This document shows, piece by piece, positions 48,424 to 59,760 of a stretch of 64,000 bases of DNA. The translations under genes were made by a program, and so were the position numbers. The notes under the pieces were generated by a model. That model made no database searches. It saw only the letters and a program-made list of their open reading frames with translations, and had not been told where the DNA came from. Position 1 is the stretch's first letter, and each line of letters opens with the position of its first letter. This DNA comes from Sinonovacula constricta (taxonomy: Eukaryota > Mollusca > Bivalvia > Cardiida > Solecurtidae). The stretch is from NCBI GenBank assembly GCA_007844125.1, contig CM017569.1, forward strand, positions 4,083,976-4,147,975, given 5' to 3'.

Positions 48424-48543
48424 CGCATTTGTATGCATAATATGGGGCTGGGATGTCTATTGATAACCCTGATGTTGATAGATTCATACACACTTTATCA
48501 AGATTGATTTCCTCAATGTGTTTCCATTTCAGGTACATGTATG
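48424..48543 (-). CDS. Macro-domain gene, exon 4
   Basis: A 120-bp, phase 1-1 exon (acceptor TTTTTTTACCAG|CATACA with a long pyrimidine tract, donor AAATGCG|GTAAAG). It reads AYMYLKWKHIEEINLDKVC, then MNLSTSGLSIDIPAPYYAYKC. Unlike exons 3, 5 and 6 it is not low-complexity and has a likely short amphipathic helix (LKWKHIEEINLDKV). No domain is recognised. Confidence 0.8.
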
Positions 48544-48959
48544 CTGGTAAAAAAAAATCCTTAAATAAAATTAAAGGAATACATGCAATATTTTTTTCTA
48601 TCACCCATTAGTCTCTTCATCACTCCAGATACAAAGTTTGTATACTTTCAAGTGACAGAATTAACTCCCAAGTAACATCTTCAAACTCTGCATTATTTTG
48701 GTAGGAAAAAACAACTTTCCAATTAATACCAGTATTTATGGCATTTATCAAGTCTTTAAATGATTTTGATTTTTTTTAAATTAATGTTTGCTATATATTT
48801 TCTAGGAAGAACTTATTCATACTGCTTGGGAAAAATTGCTTACGTTTAAAAGGTTCAAAGTTCATTTTTAGGCTTAAACATTCATCAAAGATGTTTTCCT
48901 TTCAGAGACAGAGTTAACTACCAACTATACTTTTGCTTTCACTGTCATTGCGTGTCATT

Positions 48960-49165
48960 CACACATTACATTTTATCACAATCAGTCCAGTCAGAGGTTT
49001 AGGACCTCAGGTCAACCAGCAATGGAAGAAAAGCTACATGTATATGATGAGAGAGAGAGCATTGTTTACAAGTTTGGTATGTCTCAACCACAGATCATAC
49101 CTGCAACCTCTTACTCTTATGGCCAATGGTCTACCATCAGATAGTCATTATCATGCTACATTGTG
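48960..49165 (-). mobile_element. Probable decayed SINE, second family
   Basis: Shares with 26930-27160 the order CCAACCAGCAATGGAA, GAGAGAGAGC...TTTGGTATG, and then a degraded tRNA-like head (minus strand: GGTATGATCTG as B-box remnant, then toward 49165 a weak A-box). Confidence 0.45.
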
Positions 49166-49169
49166 TTAA

Positions 49170-49442
49170 CAATTTAACAAATTTCTTTATCTTACATCCA
49201 CATATAAATTTGTCTAGGCATATAGATAGAGACTTAGCAGCTGGCTGATCTGGGTTGCCAAATCCCTTTTTATACAAGTTTAGCAAGATAAGAGTTAATA
49301 GATGTGGGGAGTGTTGTTTGTTGATTTAATGTTATAATTTTTTAACCATTACCATTATTTTAAGATTCTGCTTTATTTATTTAACATTTGGGATTTACAA
49401 TGTTTCTAATTTAAAATGGTGCTACTGATAGAAAGTACATAC
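49170..49442. other. Intron 3, part; nothing recognised
   Basis: AT-rich intronic sequence. Confidence 0.4.
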
Positions 49443-50075
49443 CTGCACATTCACCATGATCATGGTCAGGAACAGTTGCACCTTTGGTTTGACCTGCTCT
49501 ACCTTCGGTAATAGGTGTTTTGTCTGTCTGGTCATGGTCTGTTATCATTGTGTTATCATTCGTCCAATACTGTTTCTTCCTAACTTCCTTTTGCCCTTCT
49601 CTTTCTTCATTTACAGATAACGAAGAAAAAGAATTAGTGATACTGTCCAATTCATCAGCTATTAATCCTGATGTAGTTGACCTACCATAGTCTTGTTCCT
49701 TCACATCTGGTTGGGATGTTTTACCTTGCTGTGTCTGTGTTCCTGATGTAGTTGACCTGCCATCTTCTACATCTCTGACATCAGGTTGGGATGTTTTATC
49801 TTGCTGTGTCTGTGTTCCTGATGTAGTAGACCTGCCATACTCTTGTTCCGTTACATCAGGTTGAGATGTTTTACCTTGCTGTGTCTGTGTTCCTGATGTA
49901 GTTGACCTGCCATCTTCTACATCAGGTTGGGATCCATTGCAGGCTAAATTATCGCGAGTGTGGTTTATCCCTACTTGCAGTGAAGGATCTGGCAAAGATG
50001 CTCTCGCTTTGTCATCATCTGGGAAAGTGTTGTTTAAGAAAGTACTGTCTGTACTACTTAAAGTACCCATATTAC
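49443..50075 (-). CDS. Macro-domain gene, exon 3: threonine/glutamine-rich repeats
   Basis: A 633-bp, phase 1-1 exon (acceptor ATTTTTTTTCAG|GTAATA, donor TGTGCAG|GTATGT), residues about 22-232. It begins NMGTLSSTDSTFLNNTFPDD and holds four imperfect repeats of about 28-32 residues built on GRSTTSGTQTQQGKTSQPDV, separated by alternating linkers (VEDGRS versus EQEYGRS/EQDYGRS). It ends in a charged tail with DHDQTDKTPITEG and DHDHGEC. It is polar and predicted disordered, with many S/T sites. An internal ATG at 50070 could start translation on a shorter transcript. Confidence 0.85.
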
Positions 50076-50819
50076 CTGAAAAAAAATCTGTTTATTAGGT
50101 TTATCGTCCAACAAACAGTTATAATCTCAAAGAATACTTAGCATATGAAGACAATTCATTGACATTTGTCACCTCTTACAAAACCATCTATAGTTTTGTA
50201 GATTTAATAAAAAATCACCCTAAGTCACTACTTAACTTGTTTAACTTTCTATTAGCACTTTCTTTAAACAAGGTGATCAGTTAATTGTTTTCACACATAA
50301 CTGGATACCTTTCAACTATGGTTCCTTTTCAATTTAAACAAATGTGACACATCTGAAGTAGCCCACATCTGGTATGAGGCGAAAATTATCACACTGTCTG
50401 TAGATATATGCATGGCTGTTTACTTTTACATGGAGGTGATGCTGATCTGAGGTTAAAATGCACTGAAAACCAACAGGTGATATAAAAGCTGCTCAGAGGT
50501 GGCTTTTGGAGAGGTTTTACTGCAGTTACTATTTTAGACCATGAAATGGAAATGTAGCAAATTTGTCGCATAAAAATTCTCTTTGTTATTAAGCCTTTTC
50601 TACTGACATTCATAGATTTTATTTACAAGTAAAGCCAGCAGACAAAAACTAATTCAATTAACTTTTTGATCAGGCTCATGCAAATAGTGTAGACTCGGAC
50701 CAGCCAGCCCCAAATGAGAGTTGTCTGAAGAGAAACTGCACTTATTGCAGCCTAGCTGCTTGTTTCCTTCAAGTGTTGACATTAGCAAAAAACTTCTGAG
50801 TCTCAGAATAGGTTGTTAC

Positions 50820-50892
50820 CTTGTGCTTCATGATCCTCCTCATTCAAACCTTTTTCTTGATTACCTGAGGACGCTGCTGCCATCGTTTAAAT
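50820..50892 (-). CDS. Macro-domain gene, exon 2 with start codon
   Basis: A small exon (acceptor GCCATTTCAG|ATTTAAACG, donor CACAAG|GTAACA). The start ATG lies at 50883-50881 in AACGATGGC, a good context, and reads MAAASSGNQEKGLNEEDHEAQ, leaving one base into exon 3. The nine bases before ATG are untranslated, with an in-frame stop (TAA) just upstream, which supports this start. An untranslated first exon is therefore required upstream. Confidence 0.75.
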
Positions 50893-51178
50893 CTGAAATG
50901 GCAACAAATCAATTATGGAGCTAAGTCTAATGATTGTTTTTATTCTAAACAGAAATAATTTCAATCTTATGATAAATGGTTGAAACAAAAGACAATATAC
51001 AATGAAAGTGAAGGAATCTGGCAATAATCACCTTCCTATGTAAGCTGTTGATCAAATTATAAACTAAAACCATGATATAAAACAAAATTCATATTGAATT
51101 CATATTAATATCATAGTCACTATTTAAAATTTTCTTAAAGTGTTTATGGCATATATGTTACAGTTGTAATGCAAGAAA
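50893..51178. other. Intron 1, 3' end; nothing recognised
   Basis: AT-rich intronic sequence between exon 2 and the 61-bp array. Confidence 0.4.
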
Positions 51179-51179
51179 A

Positions 51180-53580
51180 CAAACTTCCCCACATACATTT
51201 GTCCACCTGTCTCATCTGTAGGATTTGTCATACAAGCAAACAAACTTCCCCACATATATTTGTCCACAAGTCTCACCTGTAAGTGTTGTCATACAAGCAA
51301 ACAAACTTCCCCACATATATATGTCCACCTGTCTTATCTGTATGTGTTGTGATACAAGCAAACAAACTTCCCCACATATATTTGTCCACCTGTCTCATCT
51401 GTAAGTGTTGTCATACAAGCAAAAAAACTTCCCCACATATATATGTCCACCTGTCTCATCTGTAACTGTTGTCATACAAGCAAACAAACTTTCCCACATA
51501 TATATGTCCACCTGTCTCATCTGTAACTGTTGTCATACAAGCAAACAAACTTCCCCACATTTATTTGTCCACCTGTCTCATCTGTAACTGTTGTCATACA
51601 AGCAAACAAACTTCCCCACATATATATGTCCAGCTGTCTCATCTGTAACTGTTGTCATACAAGCAAACAAACTTCCCCACATATATTTGTCCACCTGTCT
51701 CATCTGTAACTGTTGTCATACAAGCAAACAAACTTCCCCACATATATATGTCCACCTGTCTCATCTGTAACTGTTGTCATACAAGCAAACAAACTTCCCC
51801 ACATATATTTGTCCACCTGTCTCATCTGTAAGTGTTGTCATACAAGCAAACAAACTTCCCCACATATATATGTCCACCTGTCTCATCTGTAACTGTTGTC
51901 ATACAAGCAAACAAACTTCCCCACATATATATGTCCACCTGTCTCATCTGTAACTGTTGTCATACAAGCAAACAAACTTCCCCACATATATTTGTCCACC
52001 TGTCTCATCTGTAAGTGTTGTCATACAAGCAAACAAACTTCCCCACATATATATGTCCACCTGTCTCATCTGTAACTGTTGTCATACAAGCAAACAAACT
52101 TCCCCACATATATTTGTCCACCTGTCTCATCTGTAACTGTTGTCATACAAGCAAACAAACTTTCCCACATATATATATGTCCACCTGTCTCATCTGTAAC
52201 TGTTGTCATACAAGCAAACAAACTTCCCCACATATATTTGTCCACCTGTCTCATCTGTAACTGTTGTCATACAAGCAAACAAACTTCCCCACATATATTT
52301 GTCCACCTGTCTCATCTGTAACTGTTGTCATACAAGCAAACAAACTTCCCCACATATATATGTCCACCTGTCTCATCTGTAACTGTTGACATACAAGCAA
52401 ACAAACTTCCCCACATATATTTGTCCACCTGTCTTATCTGTATGTGTTGTGATACAAGCAAACAAACTTCCCCAGATATATTTGTCCACCTGTCTTATCT
52501 GTATGTGTTGTGATACAAGCAAACAAACTTCCCCACATATATTTGTCCACCTGTCTTATCTGCATGTGTTGTGATACAAGCAAACAAACTTCCCCACATA
52601 TATTTGTCCACCTGTCTTATCTGTATGTGTTGTGATACAAGCAAACAAACTTCCCCACATATATATGTCCACCTGTCTTATCTGTATGTGTTGTGATACA
52701 AGCAAACAAACTTTCCCACATATATTTGTCCACCTGTCTCATCTGTAAGTGTTGTCATACAAGCAAAAAAACTTCCCCACATATATATGTCCACCTGTCT
52801 CATCTGTAACTGTTGTCATACAAGCAAACAAACTTTCCCACATATATATATGTCCACCTGTCTCATCTGTAACTGTTGTCATACAAGCAAACAAACTTCC
52901 CCACATATATTTGTCCACCTGTCTCATCTGTAACTGTTGTCATACAAGCAAACAAACTTCCCCACATATATATGTCCACCTGTCTCATCTGTAACTGTTG
53001 TCATACAAGCAAACAAACTTCCCCACATATATATATGTCCACCTGTCTCATCTGTTACTGTTGTCATACAAGCAAACAAACTTCCCCACATATATATGTC
53101 CACCTGTCTTATCTGTATGTGTTGTGATACAAGCAAACAAACTTCCCCACATATATTTGTCCACCTGTCTCATCTGTAAGATTTTGTCATACAAGCAAAC
53201 AAACTTCCCCACATATATTTGTCCACCTGTCTCATCTGTAAGATTTTGTCATACAAGCAAACAAACTTCCCCACATATATTTGTCCACCTGTCTCATCTG
53301 TAAGATTTTGTCATACAAGCAAACAAACTTCCCCACATATATATGTCCACCTGTCTCATCCTTAACTGTTGTCATACAAGCAAACAAACTTCCCCACATA
53401 TATATGTCCACCTGTCTTATCTGTATGTGTTGTGATACAAGCAAACAAACTTCCCCACATATATTTGTCCACCTGTCTCATCTGTAAGATTTTGTCATAC
53501 AAGCAAACAAACTTCCCCACATATAATTGTCAATCTGTCTCATCTGTAAGATGATAAGACGATAAACAAACTTCCCCACA
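51180..53580. repeat. 61-bp minisatellite array, about 39 units
   Basis: Contiguous copies of a 61-bp unit containing CTTCCCCACATATATTTGTC, CACCTGTCTCATCTGTAACTG and CATACAAGCAAACAAA. Variant types cluster: CTGTAACTGTTGTCAT, CTGTATGTGTTGTGAT (with CTTATC) in 52430-52720, and CTGTAAGATTTTGTCAT in 53170-53550. ATATAT length also varies. Both edges are diverged. It lies in the first intron of the macro-domain gene. Confidence 0.98.
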
Positions 53581-53589
53581 TATCTTTGC

Positions 53590-54625
53590 TATGCTGTGTC
53601 TAAGAAAGGATCTATTTATATTTGTTAATACTTGTTTCCATCCAGTGAACGTAACGTTTCATATATAAAATGTGTAATAGTTAATAATCATGGTTAAATA
53701 CAAAACCAAAGACTATTAATATTATTCTTGCATAAAGATTATGGTCAAATTCATCTTGTGGCATAATTTATCTTAAATGCACTTAAACAAGTTTATTGAT
53801 TAGGGGAAGTAACATAGCCATCTGTAAAAAAGTCCATAAGTTGTTTCTCTCATAACATTAACCAATTCAATTTTTTTCCAGCCCATATGGAAAAGGTGTT
53901 TTTTTTTTAAACACATCACAGCAACCAGTTATGATCACTATAGTGATTTCCAGCTATATGGTAGAGGAAGACCCCAGACAAATGTCTGGGTAGAGCAACC
54001 GACTCACAGCAAGTCAGCTGAAAGACCTTCCCACCTTCAAGTGTTTGTAGTGAGGAGTTACAAATCAGAGACTCTACTACTGCCACAGGTGCCTAACATG
54101 GAAAAGGTGAAGATATTTTTAATAATACGAAACCATATGTTTAAGTGATAAAAAGGGTACTAAAAGTATAGTACAAAAGTTACAGTAAACTATCATTGTT
54201 AACTCTAACTTTTAATTTAGGAAAAAAAAAAGTTAGAATTTGAAATCAGACTTTATTAGTTATTTTTACTGGTATATGAGTACCGTAGATAAACTAACAA
54301 AACATATTTTAAATATGTTTATTATTTTCCTCAGTTTTATGTCTACAATAAATCTCTAACAATGCCTTTTTATGATAACTTCAATTTACACAAAAATGAC
54401 TTGTTTATGGCTGGTAGAAAATGTGACATTTATAGTAACTCAGTCATACAAATAATACCTAGAAACAAATAAAGTGTCTAGTCAGAAGCGACTTCGAACT
54501 ACGGTACCAGGATTTAACTGTATGTCATTTTTCCATAACTTTAATGACTTCAGTTGATGAGACTTAATGCAAATGACATGTATGTTTGCCTTAATAGTTT
54601 CAGTAGAATTACTTATACCAAATTA
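53590..54625. other. Intron 1; nothing recognised
   Basis: AT-rich intronic sequence. A more GC-balanced stretch near 53950-54100 looks like a fragment of a dispersed repeat but could not be assigned. Confidence 0.4.
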
Positions 54626-54629
54626 ATAA

Positions 54630-56120
54630 ATAACTAAACACATATATTAAAATATTATGGCACCCTTCCAGTTTAGTGCTCACTTGCAAAATGAAGCATA
54701 CATATTCACGATTTCATTTTACCTTTTTTACATACCATTTTTTCTTACTTATTATTAATATTATCATTTATTTATATTTAACATATTCACTTCTGACATG
54801 CATCATAATGTGCACAGATCAGTCTTAATCAGTGCCATATTATCCAGCAACTCAGGCCCCGATTTTCTGGAGGCCGAGGGGGCCTTGGCCCCACAAGTTG
54901 GCCCGTACATACATATTTTCTAGACTATATTTCTTCAGATATGGCCTAATCGCATAAATTTTGTAGACAGTGTAAAGATAATCACGGGTATCTCTGGTCC
55001 CCTGACTGTCATGTACTTATCTGCCTGAGCAGTAGTTAAGGCCACTCAGGCCCCTGCTCCAAGCCAGACAAATTGGTAAGGACTATTGCTACACATGGTG
55101 CTTCCTACAGCAGCAGATCACTAAATTATTCAAAGTTACTCCCAATAAAGCATTATATCTTCATTTTGTCTTTTTTTCAACTTGAATCATAATTCTTTTA
55201 CCCTGGGTTATTGCTGAAACAGAGCAGGGACAAAATCTTTCAAAAACAAAATTATTTCTGTTCATTTTAGCAAAGACATACAAGCACACTCCTGCCACTG
55301 TTTTGTGTTTTTGTTTTGCTTGGATATGACTTAAAATTGTATTTTTGCTCTATTTTGTCAGAATCAGTATCAAAGCTGTGACCTTTATATATTTTCATAA
55401 AAATCTCCTTATTATAAAATTACTATACTAATTTACTAATAACTAAATTCTTGTTTGCATCTTTTAATCAATTTGTCATGTCTGAAAAAGCTAACTTTAA
55501 GTACACTGTAAATCTACTCTGTAACTTGATTGGGATGCAAGGTGACAAACAATCAGAACACCTCGGTTAATAAGGTCTGCATCACCGCAGAGGTGTGCCG
55601 ATACAGCTCATTAGAGAGGCAGTGGACAGCTAATGCAATACGCATCAGAAGGCCTCAGGGGTCTGGCTAGCAGCAGGGGGCTGAGTGGCCTTAACTACTG
55701 CTCAGCAAATGTGATCTTTTTTACTGCTTGGGTGGCTACGTATATGACAGTCTGAGGACCTAAGATACCCATTATTATCTCTACACAGTCTACAAAATAT
55801 GTGTGATCAGACCATGTCTCAATAAACATAGTCGAGCCTCTTTCACCCACACCCCCCACCCAACCTCATGATAAATCCGGGCTTGTTTCAAATTAATAAA
55901 TAACTTAAAAAAACATGTTGAAATATTGTGGCCCCCTTCCAGTTTAGTGCTCCCTTGCAAAATTAAGCATACATATTTCATTTTACCTTTTTTATTTAAT
56001 ACCATGATTTTCTTACTTAATATTGTCATTTACAAATGTATTTATATCATATTTACTTCTGACAGGCATCATGATGTGTACAGAACAGTCTTAATCAATG
56101 CCATAATACCCAATATCAAA
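54630..56120. mobile_element. Composite repeat with inverted core and outer direct repeats
   Basis: Outer direct repeats of about 220 bp: 54630-54850 and 55890-56115 (both with CTTCCAGTTTAGTGCTC, AAGCATACATATT, CTTCTGACA...GCATCAT). Inside them, arms of about 150 bp are inverted: 54930-55065 (TTTGTAGACAGTGTA ... GCAGTAGTTAAGGCCACTCA) against 55660-55815 (TGAGTGGCCTTAACTACTGC ... CACAGTCTACAAAA). No coding capacity is seen. It looks like a fold-back element or a nest of related insertions. Confidence 0.65.
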
Positions 56121-56249
56121 TTCAGTCTTCGGCCCCCCACAGTTGAAAAGTGCTGGAACCGGTGTCACGGTCTCATATTTCTACAGTGTTTAAATTTCTC
56201 ACACGCCCCAATGTGCATGCGCAAAATTTTAATAGAAATATGAGCCCGT

Positions 56250-57550
56250 ATATAGATAGTCCAAGATTTCCTCCCTGGCAAACATTTCCATCTTAAGTAA
56301 ACGTGAAATATTCTAGGTATACATGTATATTGTAAAGACAGAACAATTGGCCCAACAGAAACTTCTGACCGTACATAGACAGACTTAAATTTTCACTCAG
56401 GCACACATTTCCATCTTAAGTATACATGTTATATTTATGTATCATGTATATGGTTGAGACAGAAATATTGGCCTGAAAGGAACATCAGCCCATGTACAAA
56501 AGGGTTGAGATTTCCTCCAGGCACATGTTTCCATCTTAAGAAAACGAATTATATTATGTGTAGTATGTTACAGACAGAAATATTGACCTGCAAGAATAAT
56601 TAGCCTGTGTATAGACAAGCTTAGACACCCACCAGGTGCACATTTCCATCTTCAGTAAATGTGATATATCATAGTATTTATAGAAGAGATTGACAGTTTG
56701 GCCTGATAGAAAAGATTGGTCTGATAGAAACATCAACCCATGTACAAATGGCCTTATATTTCCACCAGGGCACATGTTTCCATATTAAATAAACGAAAAA
56801 CAATGGGTTTAAATATAGATATAGAAAGACAGGCCCTATAGAAACTTTAGACCATGTATAGATGGGTTTATATTTCCACATTTCCATCTTAAGTAAACGT
56901 GTAATATTTATACATATATGTATATGGTAGATATAGAAAGATTGGTCTGATAGAAACATCAACCTGTGCATACATGGGCTTACATTTCCTCCCAGGCCTC
57001 CTAGGCACCTGTTACCATATTAAATAAACAAAGAAAATACTGGGTATAAATATAGATATAGAAAGACAGGTCTCGAACCCCGGCCAGGTCATACCAAAGA
57101 CTTTAAAGTTGGTAGTAGTGGCTTCCCTCCTAACGCTCGGGGCTACGGGGACAGCATTACGCCTGACTTGTCGGTGTCAGTATAATGGACCCGCCGGGTT
57201 CAGTCCCTGGGCACCTCATAAGTGCCCCTGTGCTGTAATGATGGAAATGTCGCTGCGCAGTATCGGCAAAAATGCCAGCTAATCCCATCCCATCCCATCC
57301 CTATAGAAACTTCAGATGGTGTATAGATGGGATTATATTTCCACCCAGGCACACATTTCCACCTAAAGTAAGCCTGTAATATTTATGTATACATGTATAA
57401 GGTAGAGAATGATTGGACTGATAGAAACATCAGCCTGTTTTTAATGGGCTTATATTTCCACCCGGGCACATTTCCATATTAAATAAATGAAAAACAATGG
57501 GTGTAAATATAGTTATATAGACAGACAGGCCCTACAGAAACTTTTCCCTC
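56250..57550. repeat. Diverged tandem repeat, unit about 120 bp, about 9 units
   Basis: The landmark CACATTTCCATCTTAAGTAAA recurs near 56283, 56405, 56528, 56643, 56767 and 56881 and again at about 57350 and 57470, with GATAGAAACATCA and ATGGGCTTATATTTCC between. The array is interrupted by the SINE at 57071-57302. Confidence 0.85.
57071..57302 (+). mobile_element. tRNA-derived SINE, 5'-truncated
   Basis: Same family as 25605-25879. It starts inside the B box (TCTCGAACCCCGGCCAGGTC), continues through GGTTCAGTCCCTGGGCACCT and ends in a tandem tail of CATCC units. It is inserted into the array of about 120-bp units. Confidence 0.9.
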
Positions 57551-57870
57551 TGGGCCTAAAAATATTAACCATAAACAAAACATAAACACTTTTTATACCA
57601 GTATGGAATGGTCAGAAATTTAAGCAGGCATAGTTAAAAATAGCAATCTGGCACATGCGCAAGTTAAACAGAAAAAGTTTAAGCAAAATAGAAACATCAG
57701 ACTGTGACACCAGGCCTGCGACTACTTGTTTGGTAATATATTTTACATGGTTGGTCGCCATTCATGTGCCTGAATACATCAAACCTGTGACAAAAACATC
57801 AAGAACTTTCTTTTCTCAGGCACTGAGACACATTCAAACTCTTACAGATTATTATAAATATCATTCTTTC

Positions 57871-58450
57871 CCATAACAAACTATCACTAGAATGTATAGA
57901 TAGTTTCCACATCAGTGAAAATCCCTTATCTTGGCAGCCATCTTTGATGGTAACTTCAAGGGATTTTCCTATGAATTGTATAGAAGGGTAAACTTTTTTT
58001 TCTTGTAATTTCTTCATTTGTGGTTCGAAAATTAAAAGCTCTACACCATTGGAAAGCTCTTGAAATTCATATTTTTAAAATATAATATTTTTACAATTGA
58101 TAAATGCACACAGAATTAATACACAGAAATAAATAAAACTATTGGCTCATACATAAAACAAAATGAACAGTGTATCATTTTCGGTTGTATTTCTTTAACC
58201 TTTTAAACTATCAAAATATAGTTTTGATATTTAAAAAAAAGTTTATAAAAGCTGTTAAATTTGATATAAAATTCAGTAAAATAGACTGAAAAATAAAAAC
58301 ACAGTGGTGCATTTAATACAGCACATATTTCCCGATTTCGGCCTGCATTAGCTTCTGCTCACAAAGATGACTGCCTTAAACTGTCTTATCAGTGTCGATG
58401 ACATCACATGGAAACTATCTATTGATACCATAACAACTATCACTAGAATG
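57871..58450 (-). mobile_element. TIR element of about 530 bp flanked by 23-bp direct repeats
   Basis: The element (about 57895-58427) begins TATAGATAGTTTCCACATCA and ends, reverse complemented, TCAATAGATAGTTTCCATGT: inverted tips of about 15 bp. Near-identical direct repeats CCATAACA(A)ACTATCACTA GAATG lie at 57871-57894 and 58428-58450. It has no coding capacity. A second copy in the opposite orientation is at 59313-59760. Confidence 0.75.
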
Positions 58451-59061
58451 CAAGCAACCAGGTGTTATCACACTATCTAGGCCCCAAGTTCAGTCGGGGC
58501 CAATGGCTGTTTGATAGAACGGGTCACACTCTCAACACACCCAACAAAATTCTCACAGCCATTTTCTTATTATCATTTATTTTATTTATTATTTTTTGTT
58601 ACTTCTTCCTGTTTACTGGTTTATTTTTCTCGCAATCTCATTTCTTTTGTTCTCATTGAACTTCTTTTGTCCAAAAAGCTCTGAAAAAGCATAAGTGTCT
58701 ATGTTCTTACATTTGACATAACAGAAGGAAGATATAATATAGTTTGTGTTTTAATACTTTTATATTAATATGAATCCAGATCAGGAATATTAAACAGTTG
58801 TAGATTTAAATGAGCAGTGCAAACTCTCCAACAACACTGCTTACAATAATAATTTGTCGTGCTTATAATTCGCATTAAAAATAAACAAAATACCGTGTTT
58901 TTCGCCCACCTCTTACTGTCAGTAAAGCCACCAATTTCCAGAAAATGGCGTTCAATCCTTGATCTCAAAACGAAACTGTGAGTACAAATCTTCTCTTCAA
59001 ACAATTATTTCTCACTGGTGTGATAGATTGTATAGTTGGTTGAAACAAATATTTTACTTAC
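58451..59061. other. Intron 1, 5' end; nothing recognised
   Basis: Sequence between the inverted element pair. No gene or array is supported apart from the candidate first exon beyond 59062. Confidence 0.4.
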
Positions 59062-59280
59062 GCTCTTAAGGACAGCTTTTTCGGTTTACTTCAAATAAGT
59101 TTTGCGTTTGTCTTTTTAATAATTAAAAACGAAAGTAGGACTTACTACGGGATTTTCTGAACGAACGTGAGGAAGAAAGCTAAGTCATCCGAATTGTTTA
59201 GTCCAATCGAACGAAAGTAGGTTCCACGCCGATAAATTTACCCAGTGTCACGAGTCCTCGATAATAATGGGTACAGCGGC
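59062..59280 (-). other. Candidate untranslated first exon of the macro-domain gene
   Basis: Minus strand. A consensus donor TTAAGAGC|GTAAGT at 59062/59061 ends a less AT-rich stretch that begins roughly 30 bp downstream of a TATATATA box, putting the cap site near 59280 (inferred). It contains a two-codon upstream frame, ATG ACT TAG, in GGATGACTTAGC, and twice the motif CGAAAGTAGG (plus strand), loosely like interferon-factor half-sites, which should not be over-read. It would splice to AG|ATTTAAACG at 50892. An upstream exon is needed because exon 2 starts with an acceptor; this is the best candidate seen. Confidence 0.4.
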
Positions 59281-59307
59281 TATTCGACTCCACGACTAGT
59301 CGACCTC

Positions 59308-59315
59308 TATATATA
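59308..59315 (-). promoter_or_regulatory. Candidate TATA box
   Basis: TATATATA on the minus strand, in CTATATATAGAGG, about 30 bp before the inferred start of the first exon. It coincides with the tip of the repeat arm at 59313, whose sister copy has ATAGATAG at this place. Functional evidence is lacking. Confidence 0.35.
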
Positions 59316-59760
59316 GTTTCCATATGATGTCATAGACACTGATAAGACAGTTTAAGGCAGCCATCTTTGCCGACAGAACCTAATGCAAGCGAAATCTGGA
59401 AATATGTGGTGTATTTTTTTTCAGTCTATTTTACTGAATTTTATATCAATTTAACAGCTTTTATGAAATATTTTAAATATCAAAACTATATTTTGATAAT
59501 TAAAAAGGTAAAAGAAAATCAACCAAAAAAGACAAAATGTTCATTTTGTTTAAGGATGAGCCAATAATTTTATTTATGTCTATTAATTCTCTGTGCATTA
59601 ATCAATTTTAAAAATTTTGTATTTTAAAGATATGAATTTCAAGGGCTTTCCAGTGGTGGATAGACTTTAATTTTTGGACATCAAATGAAGAAATTACAAG
59701 AAATTTACGCTTCTATACAATTCATCTGAAAATCCCTTGAAGTTGCCATCAAATTCAACC
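59313..59760 (+). mobile_element. Second copy of the 530-bp TIR element, opposite orientation
   Basis: Reverse-complement match to 57895-58427: GTTTCCATATGATGTCAT, GACACTGATAAGACAGTTTA, TATCAAAACTATATTTTGAT, ATGAAGAAATTACAAGAAA and AATCCCTTGAAGTTGCCATC in order. It breaks off near 59760 before the far tip. Together with the left copy it makes an inverted repeat with a centre of about 0.9 kb. Confidence 0.85.
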
